NCBI RefSeq assembly: GCF_000233455.1
Contig: NZ_JH376427.1
Coordinates: 86,210-126,680 of the forward strand
Reading direction: 5' to 3'
DNA length: 40,471 nt
Source of the DNA: [Clostridium] citroniae WAL-17108
Lineage (GTDB): Bacteria > Bacillota > Clostridia > Lachnospirales > Lachnospiraceae
The first letter of the stretch is position 1. Each line of letters starts with the position of its first letter. Below, piece after piece: positions 31,519 to 40,242 of the stretch. Position numbers and translations under genes: made by a program. Below the pieces are notes generated by a model. That model made no database searches. It was not told the DNA's origin and saw only the letters and a list, made by a program, of their open reading frames with translations.

Positions 31519-33322
31519 CTGTGTGTCCCCTCTCCTCGTACTCCTCCGGAATATGCAGCCTGACCGCTGTAAAATGTTTCCTCCGGCTTTCTATTTCCAC
31601 CCCGTATTCCGCGCCGTAGATCAGCGTGATCCTGGAGTGGACATTGGAAACCCCGATCCGCCCCCGCTTACCCACTTCGTTTTCCTTTAGTATCCTGTCA
31701 AGAATGTCCTGGTCCATCCCCACCCCATTATCCCATACGGAAATGACGATCCCCCGGCTGTCCCTGTCAATGGTAAGCCGTATCTCCCCCGGCTCCTCCT
31801 TTGGGGCAATGCCGTGGAAGATGGCATTTTCCACAATGGGCTGCAGGATAAACCTGGGCACATAACACTGCAAAAGCCCCTGGTCCCCGCATCTGGTTTC
31901 CAGGCTGATCTTGTCCTGGTACCGGATCTTCTGTATGGTGAAATAATGGCCCAGAATCTCAAGCTCCTCCTTAAGCCGTACAAATTCATCCACCCGGCTG
32001 TAGGATGCCTCCAGTATGATCCCCAGGGAATTTACCATGGATTCGATCCCCCTGGCTCCCTGAAATACCGCCATCCACTTGATGGAGCTTAATGTATTAT
32101 AGAGAAAATGCGGATTGATCTGCATCTGCAGCATGGAGATCTCCAGCTTTCGTTTCTCCTTTTCCTTTCTCCGGTTCTCCTCCATCATGGACTGGATATC
32201 CTGCTCCATTTTATAGAGGTTCTGGTACAGCAATTCAAACTTCTTTCCTCCCGGACCAATGGAATGGCTGTAGTTAAAATCCCCCTGGGCAATGTGGTTG
32301 ATCTTTACGATCACTTCCTCAATGGGCCTGGTGAAGCTGTTGGAAAATTTAAGAGACAGCACAAAGGACAAAAGGATCAGTCCTATAATCAATGCCGCTG
32401 TCACATAGAGGAAATGGCTTTCCTGCCGCACCACATTCTCCAGCTGGATCACACGCACCAGCCAGAGGTTGGAGGCGGATGACTTCCTGTACACCACCAG
32501 TCTCCCGTTCATGGACTGGATCCTGGTCTGCCTGGCATTAGACCGCTCCAGCTCAATGGGCTCCATATCCAGGAGATTCATGGTAGTGCCGCTGTCCCTG
32601 TTGATAAAATCCTCATCATCCGAGTACACGATCTGTCCGGAGGCATCCACCAGGTAGCTGTGTGTGTCGGAGTCTGAAAAAGGATGGTATTCCTCCCCGA
32701 AAAACAAGCTGGGGCTAATGAACACCACCATATCCCCCAGTATCTCCATATCATCGGAACGGCAGATTTTTTTATAAATGGGCACAATATATTCCGTGGG
32801 CGCAGCCACCCACACATGGGGGATCCTGGTGAAATTTTTCTGCATCTCCCACCAACAGATGGCCCCTGTGGTATCCATGCTCTTCCGGTACCACTCCGTA
32901 CCCTCATAGTCCTCTTTATCAATCAGATATGATTCAAATCCCTTTCTCACCTTCAGGCCGTTATTCCCCTCGATATGCAGGACGCTGATGTACTTTTCTA
33001 TGGGCTGCATATAATTTTCCAGAGTCATGTAAAAGCGTGAACTGGACTCGCTGAAGGTGTCGGCCTGGGATTTTGGAACCTGCATCATAGCCTGCAGATT
33101 GCTGTCATTTGAAACCTTGAGGATCAGGTTTTCCAGCAGTGAAAGATTGGAGTCCACCAACTGCAGCTGGTTTTCCAAAAACAATTTCTGGTCCTTTTGG
33201 ACCCTTTCATAGATGGTCCTGTCCATGACCGAGTAAAGGATGATCCCCAGAAAAATCAGGATGACCGTTGAAGTGATAAAAAAATATGTAAACAATTCTT
33301 TTTTAAGCGACCACCATCCCAA
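31496..33322 (-). CDS. Sensor histidine kinase (YesM-like, HisKA_7TM-independent type)
   Basis: 608-residue membrane sensor. A first membrane segment lies at about 13-30, an extracellular sensor region of about 250 residues follows, and a second segment lies at about 293-315. A HAMP region is next (SNSFTRPIEEVIVKINHIAQGDF). The His_kinase domain has QINPHFLYNTLSSIKW (phospho-His), VENAIFHGI and the ATP lid VWDNGVGMD. The signal, probably a sugar or binding-protein-sugar complex, is unknown. It is the first gene of the regulator-transporter-aldolase cluster; the ATG follows AAAGGGGGCGG. Confidence 0.95.
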   Translation of the reverse strand: MGWWSLKKELFTYFFITSTVILIFLGIILYSVMDRTIYERVQKDQKLFLENQLQLVDSNLSLLENLILKVSNDSNLQAMMQVPKSQADTFSESSSRFYMTLENYMQPIEKYISVLHIEGNNGLKVRKGFESYLIDKEDYEGTEWYRKSMDTTGAICWWEMQKNFTRIPHVWVAAPTEYIVPIYKKICRSDDMEILGDMVVFISPSLFFGEEYHPFSDSDTHSYLVDASGQIVYSDDEDFINRDSGTTMNLLDMEPIELERSNARQTRIQSMNGRLVVYRKSSASNLWLVRVIQLENVVRQESHFLYVTAALIIGLILLSFVLSLKFSNSFTRPIEEVIVKINHIAQGDFNYSHSIGPGGKKFELLYQNLYKMEQDIQSMMEENRRKEKEKRKLEISMLQMQINPHFLYNTLSSIKWMAVFQGARGIESMVNSLGIILEASYSRVDEFVRLKEELEILGHYFTIQKIRYQDKISLETRCGDQGLLQCYVPRFILQPIVENAIFHGIAPKEEPGEIRLTIDRDSRGIVISVWDNGVGMDQDILDRILKENEVGKRGRIGVSNVHSRITLIYGAEYGVEIESRRKHFTAVRLHIPEEYEERGHTDEGTGGR

Positions 33323-33361
33323 AGCCCCCGCCCCCTTTGTCAGAATTTTTCCAATAATTCT

Positions 33362-33390
33362 ATTCTAATGTGAAAATTCATCAAAAGCAA
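33362..33390 (-). promoter_or_regulatory. Probable promoter of the two-component system genes
   Basis: TTGCTT (33385-33390), a 17-bp spacer and TAGAAT (33362-33367) on the minus strand, about 40 bases before the kinase start. Confidence 0.5.
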
Positions 33391-33419
33391 GACCGTTATT
33401 TTTCCGTAACACAGAATAC

Positions 33420-33461
33420 ACAAAAGCCACACCCGGCCCATTGCCGGATATGGCTTTTGAT
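33420..33461 (-). terminator. Terminator of carAB
   Basis: A stem of CAAAAGCCA with GGCTTTTG and an inner CCGG/CCGG pairing follows the carB stop by a few bases. On the minus strand it leads into TTTTGTGTATTC. Confidence 0.75.
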
Positions 33462-33466
33462 CATTC

Positions 33467-36400
33467 CTATGCGTTCTTTACCATGGCAATATCGATCAGC
33501 GTAAGCTCCCTTGCCCGGTTCTCCAAACTGGTAACCAGTGCGGCTGCCGTATCCAGGGATGTCAGCACGTTAACCCCTGTCTCAATGGCATTGCGGCGGA
33601 TGATGAAGCCATCGTGGCTTCGCTCCGCTCCCTGCGCCGGGATATCGATGATCAGGTCGATCTGATGGCCCAGGACCAGGTCCAGGATATTGGGTGACTC
33701 CTGCTCCAGCTTGCGGATCTCATAAGCCTTGACACCGTTCCTATTCAGGGTTCTTGCGGTTCCCCTGGTGGCAAAGATCTGGTAACCCACTGCCGCAAAC
33801 CTGCGGGCAATATCCACCGCCTCCTCCTGATCGCTGTGGCGGATGGTCATAATCATCTTTTTGTACTTGGGAAGGCGGATGCCCGCTCCCTCAAATGCCT
33901 TGTACAGGGCCTCGTTAAATGTCTTCGCAATGCCCAGGCACTCGCCCGTGGACTTCATCTCAGGTCCAAGGCTGATATCCGCGCCCCGGATCTTCTCAAA
34001 TGAGAATACGGGCATCTTGATGGCAATATAGTCAGCCGCGGGCTGAAGTCCCGGCTTATAGCCCAGCTCCCGGATGGTGTGGCCGCAGATGATCTGGGTT
34101 GCCAGGGGCACGATGGGGATCCCCGTTACCTTGCTGATATAGGGAACCGTACGTGAGGAACGTGGATTCACCTCGATAATATACACATTATCCCCGTCCA
34201 CAATAAACTGGATGTTGATCATGCCCTTTACGTGGAGCGCCCTTGCCAGCTTTTCGGTGTAATCCACAATGGTGTCGATATTGTGCTGTGTGATATCCAT
34301 GGCCGGATACACGGAAATACTGTCACCGGAATGGATTCCCGTGCGCTCAATATGCTCCATAATGCCTGGGATCAGGATGTCGGTGCCGTCACAGATGGCG
34401 TCCACCTCGATTTCCTTGCCCATGATGTATTTATCCACCAGGATCGGATGCTCCTGCGCGATCATGTTGATGATGCCGATAAACTCATCAATGTCCTCAT
34501 CGCTGATGGCGATCTGCATACCCTGTCCGCCCAGCACATAGGACGGGCGCACCAGCACGGGATAACCCAGCTCATGGGCCGCCGCTTTGGCCTCCTCCGC
34601 CGTGAATACGGTGCGGCCTGCCGGTCTGGGGATATTGCACTGCTCCAGGATGGCGTCAAACAATTCCCTGTCCTCCGCAGCGTCCACATCCTTTGCAGCT
34701 GTGCCAAGAATGGGGACTCCCATTTTCATCAGAGCCTCCGTCAGCTTGATGGCCGTCTGTCCGCCGAACTGCACCACCGCGCCGTCCGGTTTCTCTATAT
34801 CCACAATGCTCTCCACATCCTCCGGTGTCAGCGGTTCAAAGTACAGCTTATCCGCAATGTCGAAGTCCGTACTTACGGTCTCCGGGTTATTGTTCACGAT
34901 AATGGTCTCATAGCCTTCCCTGCTGAAAGCCCAGGTGCTGTGCACGGAGCAGAAGTCAAACTCAATGCCCTGTCCAATGCGGATGGGACCGGAACCCAGA
35001 ACCAGAACCTTTTTGCGGCCCTCTGTCTTCTCCGCCTCGTTGAAGCTTCCAAAACAGGAATAATAGTACGGCGTCTCTGCCGCAAACTCAGCCGCGCAGG
35101 TGTCAACCATCTTGTAAGCTGCGCGGATGTCATTTTCATAGCGCTGTTTTTTGACCTCTTCCTGGGAAATGCCGGTCAGCCTTGCGATCACGTTGTCAGG
35201 GAACTCGATCCTCTTGGCCTCTTTGAGAAGCTCTGCAGTCAGCTCAGACTTTCCTTCACCCACTGCCTTCAGGGCATTTTCCATCTCCACAAGGATCGCC
35301 AGCTTGTCGATAAACCACACATCGATCTTGGTAATGGCGTGGATCTCTTCATAAGAAATGCCTCTGCGCAGCGCTTCCGCAATCCTCCAGATCCTCATGT
35401 CATCCACCTTTTCCATCTGCTCCCTAAGCTCACTGTCGGTGAATCCGCTGAAATCGTAGGACAACAGGCAGTCCACATGCTGTTCCAGGGAACGGATGGC
35501 TTTCATCAGGCCGCCCTCGAAGTTGGTGCAGATGCTCATCACCTCTCCGGTGGCCTTCATCTGGGTTCCCAGGGTGCGCTTGGCGCTGATGAATTTATCA
35601 AATGGAAGCCTTGGCATCTTGACCACACAGTAGTCCAGCATCGGCTCAAAGCTTGCGTATGTTTTTTTTGTAACCGCGTTCTTGATCTCATCCAGGGTGT
35701 AGCCCAGGGCGATCTTGGCCGCCACCTTGGCAATGGGGTATCCGGTGGCCTTGCTGGCCAGAGCGGAAGAACGGCTCACACGCGGGTTTACCTCGATCAC
35801 GCAGTACTCAAAGCTGTCAGGGTTCAGGGCGTACTGCACATTGCAGCCGCCGGTGATCCCCAGCTCGCTGATAATGTTGAGGGCGGAGGTACGAAGCATC
35901 TGGTACTCCTTGTCCCCCAGTGTCTGGGAGGGGGCAACCACGATACTGTCGCCGGTGTGCACGCCCACGGGATCGATATTTTCCATATTACAAACCGTGA
36001 TCACGTTACCGGCGCCGTCCCGCATCACCTCATACTCGATTTCCTTCCAGCCGGCAATGCAGCGCTCCACCAAAACCTGTCCCACACGTGAGAGACGGAG
36101 GCCGTTTTCCAGAATCTGGGCACACTGTTCCGGATTCTGGGCAATACCGCCGCCGGAGCCGCCCAGGGTATAGGCGGGACGGAGCACCACCGGATATCCG
36201 ATCTGCTCCGCGATCTCCAGACCGCGTTTTACATCCTCCACAATGTCGGAGGGAGCCACCGGCTCGCCGATCTTCTCCATGGTTTCCTTAAACATCTCGC
36301 GGTCTTCCGCTTTCTTGATGGTCAGCGCCGTGGTTCCGATCAGGCGCACATTATGCTTCTTAAAAAAGCCCGCGTCCTCCAGTTCCATGGCCAGGTTAAG

Positions 36401-36685
36401 CCCCGCCTGTCCGCCCAGGGTGGGCAGAACGCTGTCCGGCTTTTCCTTTAAGATCAGCTGCTCCACCACTTCCACGGTCAGTGGTTCAATATAAACCCGG
36501 TCCGCAATATCCTTGTCCGTCATAATGGTGGCCGGGTTGGAGTTTAAGAGCACAACCTCCACTCCCTCTTCCTTTAAGGAACGGCAGGCCTGTGTACCCG
36601 CATAGTCAAATTCGGCGGCCTGTCCGATGATGATCGGGCCGGAACCGAGTACAAGAACTTTGTTAATATCAGGATTCTTTGGCAT
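33467..36685 (-). CDS. carB: Carbamoyl phosphate synthase, large subunit
   Basis: 1072 residues, full length. It makes carbamoyl phosphate from bicarbonate, glutamine-derived ammonia and two ATP for pyrimidine and arginine synthesis. Two homologous ATP-grasp halves are seen: KVLVLGSGPIIIGQAAEFDYAG at the N-terminus and KVLVLGSGPIRIGQGIEFDFCS near 555, with GGQAGLNLAMEL and GGQTAIKLTEAL in corresponding places. The C-terminal allosteric methylglyoxal-synthase-like domain (about 935-1072) contains FATRGTARTLNRNGV. Start overlaps the carA stop by one base (TGATG), implying coupled translation. Confidence 0.98.
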   Translation of the reverse strand: MPKNPDINKVLVLGSGPIIIGQAAEFDYAGTQACRSLKEEGVEVVLLNSNPATIMTDKDIADRVYIEPLTVEVVEQLILKEKPDSVLPTLGGQAGLNLAMELEDAGFFKKHNVRLIGTTALTIKKAEDREMFKETMEKIGEPVAPSDIVEDVKRGLEIAEQIGYPVVLRPAYTLGGSGGGIAQNPEQCAQILENGLRLSRVGQVLVERCIAGWKEIEYEVMRDGAGNVITVCNMENIDPVGVHTGDSIVVAPSQTLGDKEYQMLRTSALNIISELGITGGCNVQYALNPDSFEYCVIEVNPRVSRSSALASKATGYPIAKVAAKIALGYTLDEIKNAVTKKTYASFEPMLDYCVVKMPRLPFDKFISAKRTLGTQMKATGEVMSICTNFEGGLMKAIRSLEQHVDCLLSYDFSGFTDSELREQMEKVDDMRIWRIAEALRRGISYEEIHAITKIDVWFIDKLAILVEMENALKAVGEGKSELTAELLKEAKRIEFPDNVIARLTGISQEEVKKQRYENDIRAAYKMVDTCAAEFAAETPYYYSCFGSFNEAEKTEGRKKVLVLGSGPIRIGQGIEFDFCSVHSTWAFSREGYETIIVNNNPETVSTDFDIADKLYFEPLTPEDVESIVDIEKPDGAVVQFGGQTAIKLTEALMKMGVPILGTAAKDVDAAEDRELFDAILEQCNIPRPAGRTVFTAEEAKAAAHELGYPVLVRPSYVLGGQGMQIAISDEDIDEFIGIINMIAQEHPILVDKYIMGKEIEVDAICDGTDILIPGIMEHIERTGIHSGDSISVYPAMDITQHNIDTIVDYTEKLARALHVKGMINIQFIVDGDNVYIIEVNPRSSRTVPYISKVTGIPIVPLATQIICGHTIRELGYKPGLQPAADYIAIKMPVFSFEKIRGADISLGPEMKSTGECLGIAKTFNEALYKAFEGAGIRLPKYKKMIMTIRHSDQEEAVDIARRFAAVGYQIFATRGTARTLNRNGVKAYEIRKLEQESPNILDLVLGHQIDLIIDIPAQGAERSHDGFIIRRNAIETGVNVLTSLDTAAALVTSLENRARELTLIDIAMVKNA

Positions 36686-37791
36686 CAGTTTTTCACCTCC
36701 ATCATTTTCAGGAAACGGTCAAACAGGTATCCGGAATCCAATGGTCCGGGGCAGGCCTCAGGGTGGTACTGAACCGTGAAAATGTTCTTGCCCACGTATT
36801 TCAGCCCCTCATTGGTGCCGTCATTTACATTCACAAACGCCGGAACCGCAATCTCCGGGTTCACCTTTTCCATGTCGACCACATAGCCGTGGTTCTGGGA
36901 AGAAATGTAAACTCTTCCTGTCTCCAGGTCCTTGACCGGATGGTTTCCGCCCCTGTGTCCGTATTTCAGTTTATAGGTGTCCATTCCGTTGGCCAGAGCC
37001 ATGAGCTGGTGTCCCAGACAGATGGCAAAGATCGGAACATCCGATGCATAAAGTTTCTTTATTTCCTCAATAATGGCCGTGTTCTCCTTGGGATCGCCGG
37101 GGCCGTTGCTGAGCATGATGCCGTCCGGGCAGGCTGCCAGCACTTCCTCTGCCGGGGTATCCGCCGGATATACGGTAACCTCACAGCCAAGGCTGTTTAA
37201 GGAACGGGCAATGTTTTTCTTTGCACCGTAATCCATAAGAGCCACCTTTTTCCCCGCGCCCGGGAAGCTGCCGCCGGGGGCTTCACTGTGTCCCGGAAGC
37301 ACATACTTCTCCTTCGTGGAGGTTTTCAAAACAACACCGGTGACGCTGTATTCCTTCATGCGCTCTGTGGGCTCGCTAAGATCGGTATACTCCTTTGTGG
37401 TGATCATACCGTTCATGGTGCCTTTTTCTCTTAAAATTTTGGTAAGGGCTCTTGTATCGATACCGCTGATACCGGGAATGTCATGTTCTTTTAAGAAGTT
37501 CTGGATGGTATCCTCGCTACGGAAGTTGCTGGGGATTCTTGATAATTCTCTTACAATATAGCCGTCCGGCCAGGGTTTTGCTGATTCCATGTCTTCATGG
37601 CAGATTCCATAATTGCCAATCAGGGGATATGTCATGACTACTGCCTGTCCCGCGTATGACGGGTCGGTCAGCACTTCCAGATAACCGGTCATAGATGTGT
37701 TAAACACGATCTCACTGATCACTTCACGCTGGGAACCAATACTTGTCCCGGTGAATACAGTTCCATCTTCCAGTATGAGGTATGCTTTCAT
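36685..37791 (-). CDS. carA: Carbamoyl phosphate synthase, small (glutaminase) subunit
   Basis: 368 residues. It hydrolyses glutamine and passes ammonia to CarB. The N-terminal CPSase domain starts MKAYLILEDGTVFTGTSIG. The class I amidotransferase domain has SNGPGDPKEN, the nucleophile Cys in FAICLGHQLMALANG, and the His-Glu pair in VQYHPEACPGP. The ATG at 37791 matches the family start; an in-frame ATG at 37860 would add 23 non-homologous residues. The ribosome binding site is distant (AGGAAAGGA about 15 bases upstream). Confidence 0.97.
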   Translation of the reverse strand: MKAYLILEDGTVFTGTSIGSQREVISEIVFNTSMTGYLEVLTDPSYAGQAVVMTYPLIGNYGICHEDMESAKPWPDGYIVRELSRIPSNFRSEDTIQNFLKEHDIPGISGIDTRALTKILREKGTMNGMITTKEYTDLSEPTERMKEYSVTGVVLKTSTKEKYVLPGHSEAPGGSFPGAGKKVALMDYGAKKNIARSLNSLGCEVTVYPADTPAEEVLAACPDGIMLSNGPGDPKENTAIIEEIKKLYASDVPIFAICLGHQLMALANGMDTYKLKYGHRGGNHPVKDLETGRVYISSQNHGYVVDMEKVNPEIAVPAFVNVNDGTNEGLKYVGKNIFTVQYHPEACPGPLDSGYLFDRFLKMMEVKN

Positions 37792-37893
37792 ATGGGGGTA
37801 CCTGTCCTTTCCTATGTGTTTGCTGTTGGGCCGCAATAACGCCAAAGCGTGTCTGAACAATGCTTACTGCACACTTTAGCCCAAATTGTAAAG

Positions 37894-37922
37894 ATTATAC
37901 TGTATTTCGATTTATTATTCAA
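37894..37922 (-). promoter_or_regulatory. Promoter of carAB
   Basis: TTGAAT (37917-37922), a 17-bp spacer and TATAAT (37894-37899) on the minus strand. The leader is about 95 bases; I see no recognisable PyrR-binding sequence. The 310-base gap 37792-38101 otherwise holds a hairpin at 38005-38046 and a 33-codon open frame at 37935-38036. Confidence 0.8.
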
Positions 37923-38004
37923 TAGCTTTAAAGGCTAAATTTTTTTGTCTATGCCAAACAGTTTTTCAGGAATCATTTCCATCCCATCTCCCGCAAAATG
38001 ATCA

Positions 38005-38046
38005 GGCAGGGCCTTACGGCATTCTATCCATGCCATATGCCCTGCC
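38005..38046 (-). terminator. GC-rich hairpin downstream of the SpoIID-like gene
   Basis: The outer stem GGCAGGGC/GCCCTGCC and inner GGCAT/ATGCC pair around a small loop about 55 bases after the stop codon. Only four T follow shortly after on the minus strand, so it may be a weak terminator or another structure. Confidence 0.5.
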
Positions 38047-38101
38047 CGGTCCTCATCTGATCTTATGCTGTTCTCATCCTCTTTTTATCCTGGGAGCGCC
38101 C

Positions 38102-39352
38102 CTATACCAGTTCCGCGATCCTGGTGATTCCCACATAAATATGCGATATCCTGTACCAGGTGGCAAAGTCCACCACCCCGGTCTGGGGCAGGCCGAATAT
38201 GGACTGGAACTCCCTGACCGCCTCCGCTGTCCTTGGCCCGTAGACCCCGTCAGGCGTCACCCTGGGAATTGCGGTGTAAACCGTGGCAATGGTATCCAGC
38301 TGTTCCTGCATCTGCCTTACCTTATCCCCTGAGCTTCCGATGGTCAGGTCATTCCCCGGCCAGGAGGCGGGGATCCCTGCAATCTGCTCCGCCGTATTGA
38401 TATAAATACTGCTGCCGTAGAAATGCCGCAGGATCTCAATGGGGCTGTACCCCTGCTCTCCCAATGAGCAGGATCCCCACTGTGTCATCCAGTTAGGGCA
38501 CTGCACCTGGCGCCCGTCACAGTACTGGGTGAGGATGGGCTGGCGCACTCCGGGTCTGGACAGATAACTGTCAAAGATCTCATCCACGATCTGTGAAATG
38601 CTCTCAAATATGTTCCTGCCATAGATCCATTTGTGGTCAAACGCAGTGGAGGAAGTGATGGTAAAATCATATCCCTGGTTCCTGTACCACTCCGTATACA
38701 CACGGTTTAATGTAAAGGACATGATTGCTAGCACATTGGCCGTGATGGTGGCCCTGGGCCAGGTGGAGTAGATTTCACTGGAGGCCACGTTCTTTATGTA
38801 GTCTCTGTACGGTACGTAGTAATCCTTGGCCGTACTGTCCGTGGGCGCCCCGTCATGGACCACAATGGTCTGGGGGACCACCACACGGCTTAACACAATT
38901 TCCCCGCTCTCGTTCACGGGTTTGATCTCAGCCTCCGCGATCTTGGGCGGATAGTCCCCGTACAGCGTATGGTCCGGAATTACAATCGGGTCTTCGGGAG
39001 GAGTTCCCTCACCCTGGGGAGTCATGCTCACAGGCTGGATCGCAGTGGATTCAGCCAATATCTCCGTACCCGACACCACAAGGGGATCAAATCCATCCGC
39101 CTCCACTGTAAGGTTGTATTCGGAATAGGGCTGGATAATGCCCGGTTCCAGGCTCAGTTCCACCGGAGGGGCGGGTAGGGATACGGTCTCTGTCTGCCCT
39201 GAACTGTTGGTCTGAAGCTGTTCTATGGCGCTGGTAGGCTCTCCCTTATAACTGATTGTCACCCTGGCATTTTGAATGGGGAAGTTGTTCTGGATATTGA
39301 CTACATTGATCTGCAGCATTCCACTGGATGTCCGTTCTGGATTGGTTGCCAT
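38102..39352 (-). CDS. SpoIID-like protein with N-terminal beta-sandwich and C-terminal peptidoglycan-binding domain
   Basis: 416 residues. An N-terminal region (about 8-105) looks like a CnaB/carboxypeptidase-regulatory beta-sandwich (LQINVVNIQNNFPIQNARVTISYKG). The middle (about 165-275) resembles the SpoIID/LytB fold: PYRDYIKNVASSEIYSTWPRATITANVLAIMSFTLNR, the counterpart of the VASEMPxxWPxEALKAQAVAARTY motif. A PG_binding_1 domain (about 335-400) has GSSGDKVRQMQEQL and GVYGPRTAEAVREFQ. The ATG at 39352 follows GAGG by six bases; an ATG four codons upstream lacks a site. It has no obvious signal peptide, as in some spore-associated proteins. A role in spore cortex or cell wall is inferred. 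Confidence 0.75.
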   Translation of the reverse strand: MATNPERTSSGMLQINVVNIQNNFPIQNARVTISYKGEPTSAIEQLQTNSSGQTETVSLPAPPVELSLEPGIIQPYSEYNLTVEADGFDPLVVSGTEILAESTAIQPVSMTPQGEGTPPEDPIVIPDHTLYGDYPPKIAEAEIKPVNESGEIVLSRVVVPQTIVVHDGAPTDSTAKDYYVPYRDYIKNVASSEIYSTWPRATITANVLAIMSFTLNRVYTEWYRNQGYDFTITSSTAFDHKWIYGRNIFESISQIVDEIFDSYLSRPGVRQPILTQYCDGRQVQCPNWMTQWGSCSLGEQGYSPIEILRHFYGSSIYINTAEQIAGIPASWPGNDLTIGSSGDKVRQMQEQLDTIATVYTAIPRVTPDGVYGPRTAEAVREFQSIFGLPQTGVVDFATWYRISHIYVGITRIAELV

Positions 39353-39439
39353 GTAATACCTCATAATTTCTTATCATTACCTAAATATAATATGGCCTTT
39401 CTTATTATATGCATGTCCTGTGCATAAAAGTTTGACACC

Positions 39440-40075
39440 CTATAGCTCATATCCCCGTATTTTAAGATACGCCTTGACCGCCCTGACCGTCCCTTCCGTT
39501 CCCAGCACGGCTGTATTCAGCATCACATCATAATTCTCCATATCCTGCCAGTCCTGGCCGGTATAATACCGGTAATAGTCCCGGCGTTCCCGGTCGATCC
39601 TCTTGATGTTCTTTTTGACATCCTTTTGATCAAAATATTCTTTTTCCGTTATACGCCTGACGCGGTAATCCATGTCCCCGTAAAGGAACATCCGGACCAG
39701 CCCTTCCGTTCCCTCCAGCACATAATCGGCGCACCGCCCAATGAACACACAGTCCTCCTCTGCCGCCAGCTTCCTGATAACTTCCGACTGGAAGCGGAAC
39801 AGATTGTCCGCTGATACCAGGTCCGAGCCCAGGGAGGGGGATCCGATCTCCGGTGTCATGCCCTTTATGATCTTGTAGAGCAGTTTATTCCCCGCCTTTT
39901 CATCTGTCATGTAATAAAAGCTTTCCTTGATACCGCTTTCATCCGAATCCATGCGGAGGATATTCTTGTCGTAAAAACCCAGTCCCAATTCCGTTGCCAG
40001 CTGCCTGCCGATCTCACTGCCGCCGCTGCCGAACTGCCTGCCAATGGTTATTATCAGTTTTTTTCCGTCTTTCAT
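39440..40075 (-). CDS. Cytidylate kinase-like family protein
   Basis: 211 residues of the AAA_26/Cytidylate_kin-like family. The N-terminal P-loop-like ITIGRQFGSGGSEIGRQLATELG lies at 9-31, with CVFIGRCADYVLE near 110 and an Arg-rich lid (KKNIKRIDRERRDYYRYYTGQ) near 153-173. Such proteins are common in Clostridia; some are proposed stand-alone nucleotide kinases, but the substrate is not settled. GGAGG precedes the ATG by about eight bases. An insertion sequence begins roughly 24 bases upstream of the start codon, so its native promoter is probably displaced. Confidence 0.85.
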   Translation of the reverse strand: MKDGKKLIITIGRQFGSGGSEIGRQLATELGLGFYDKNILRMDSDESGIKESFYYMTDEKAGNKLLYKIIKGMTPEIGSPSLGSDLVSADNLFRFQSEVIRKLAAEEDCVFIGRCADYVLEGTEGLVRMFLYGDMDYRVRRITEKEYFDQKDVKKNIKRIDRERRDYYRYYTGQDWQDMENYDVMLNTAVLGTEGTVRAVKAYLKIRGYEL

Positions 40076-40167
40076 ATGCCCATCCTCCTATTTTTTTTGG
40101 GTAGTGTCAAGTTTCACTACCTGTTTTATTGTTTAAACCTTGATTTTATGGGAGTTTGCAATAAAAA

Positions 40168-40242
40168 GAGCAATGACCTCCCTTTTTTTGGTATAATGTC
40201 CTCGACCAAAATTCCAAAATACCAGAAAGGATTTCATTGCTC
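40168..40242 (+). promoter_or_regulatory. Inverted repeat and internal promoter before the transposase start
   Basis: GAGCAATGA (40168-40176) is the exact complement of TCATTGCTC (40234-40242), which directly abuts the transposase ATG. TATAAT at 40192-40197 lies between the arms, so only read-through transcripts would contain both arms. Confidence 0.5.

Noticed and set aside
34232..36091. 619-codon open frame on the plus strand
   Set aside because: It lies entirely antisense to carB, has no recognisable domain or ribosome binding site, and long antisense frames are expected opposite GC-rich coding sequence.
37792..37893. PyrR attenuator before carA
   Set aside because: No PyrR-binding-loop-like sequence or terminator/antiterminator pair was visible in the leader.
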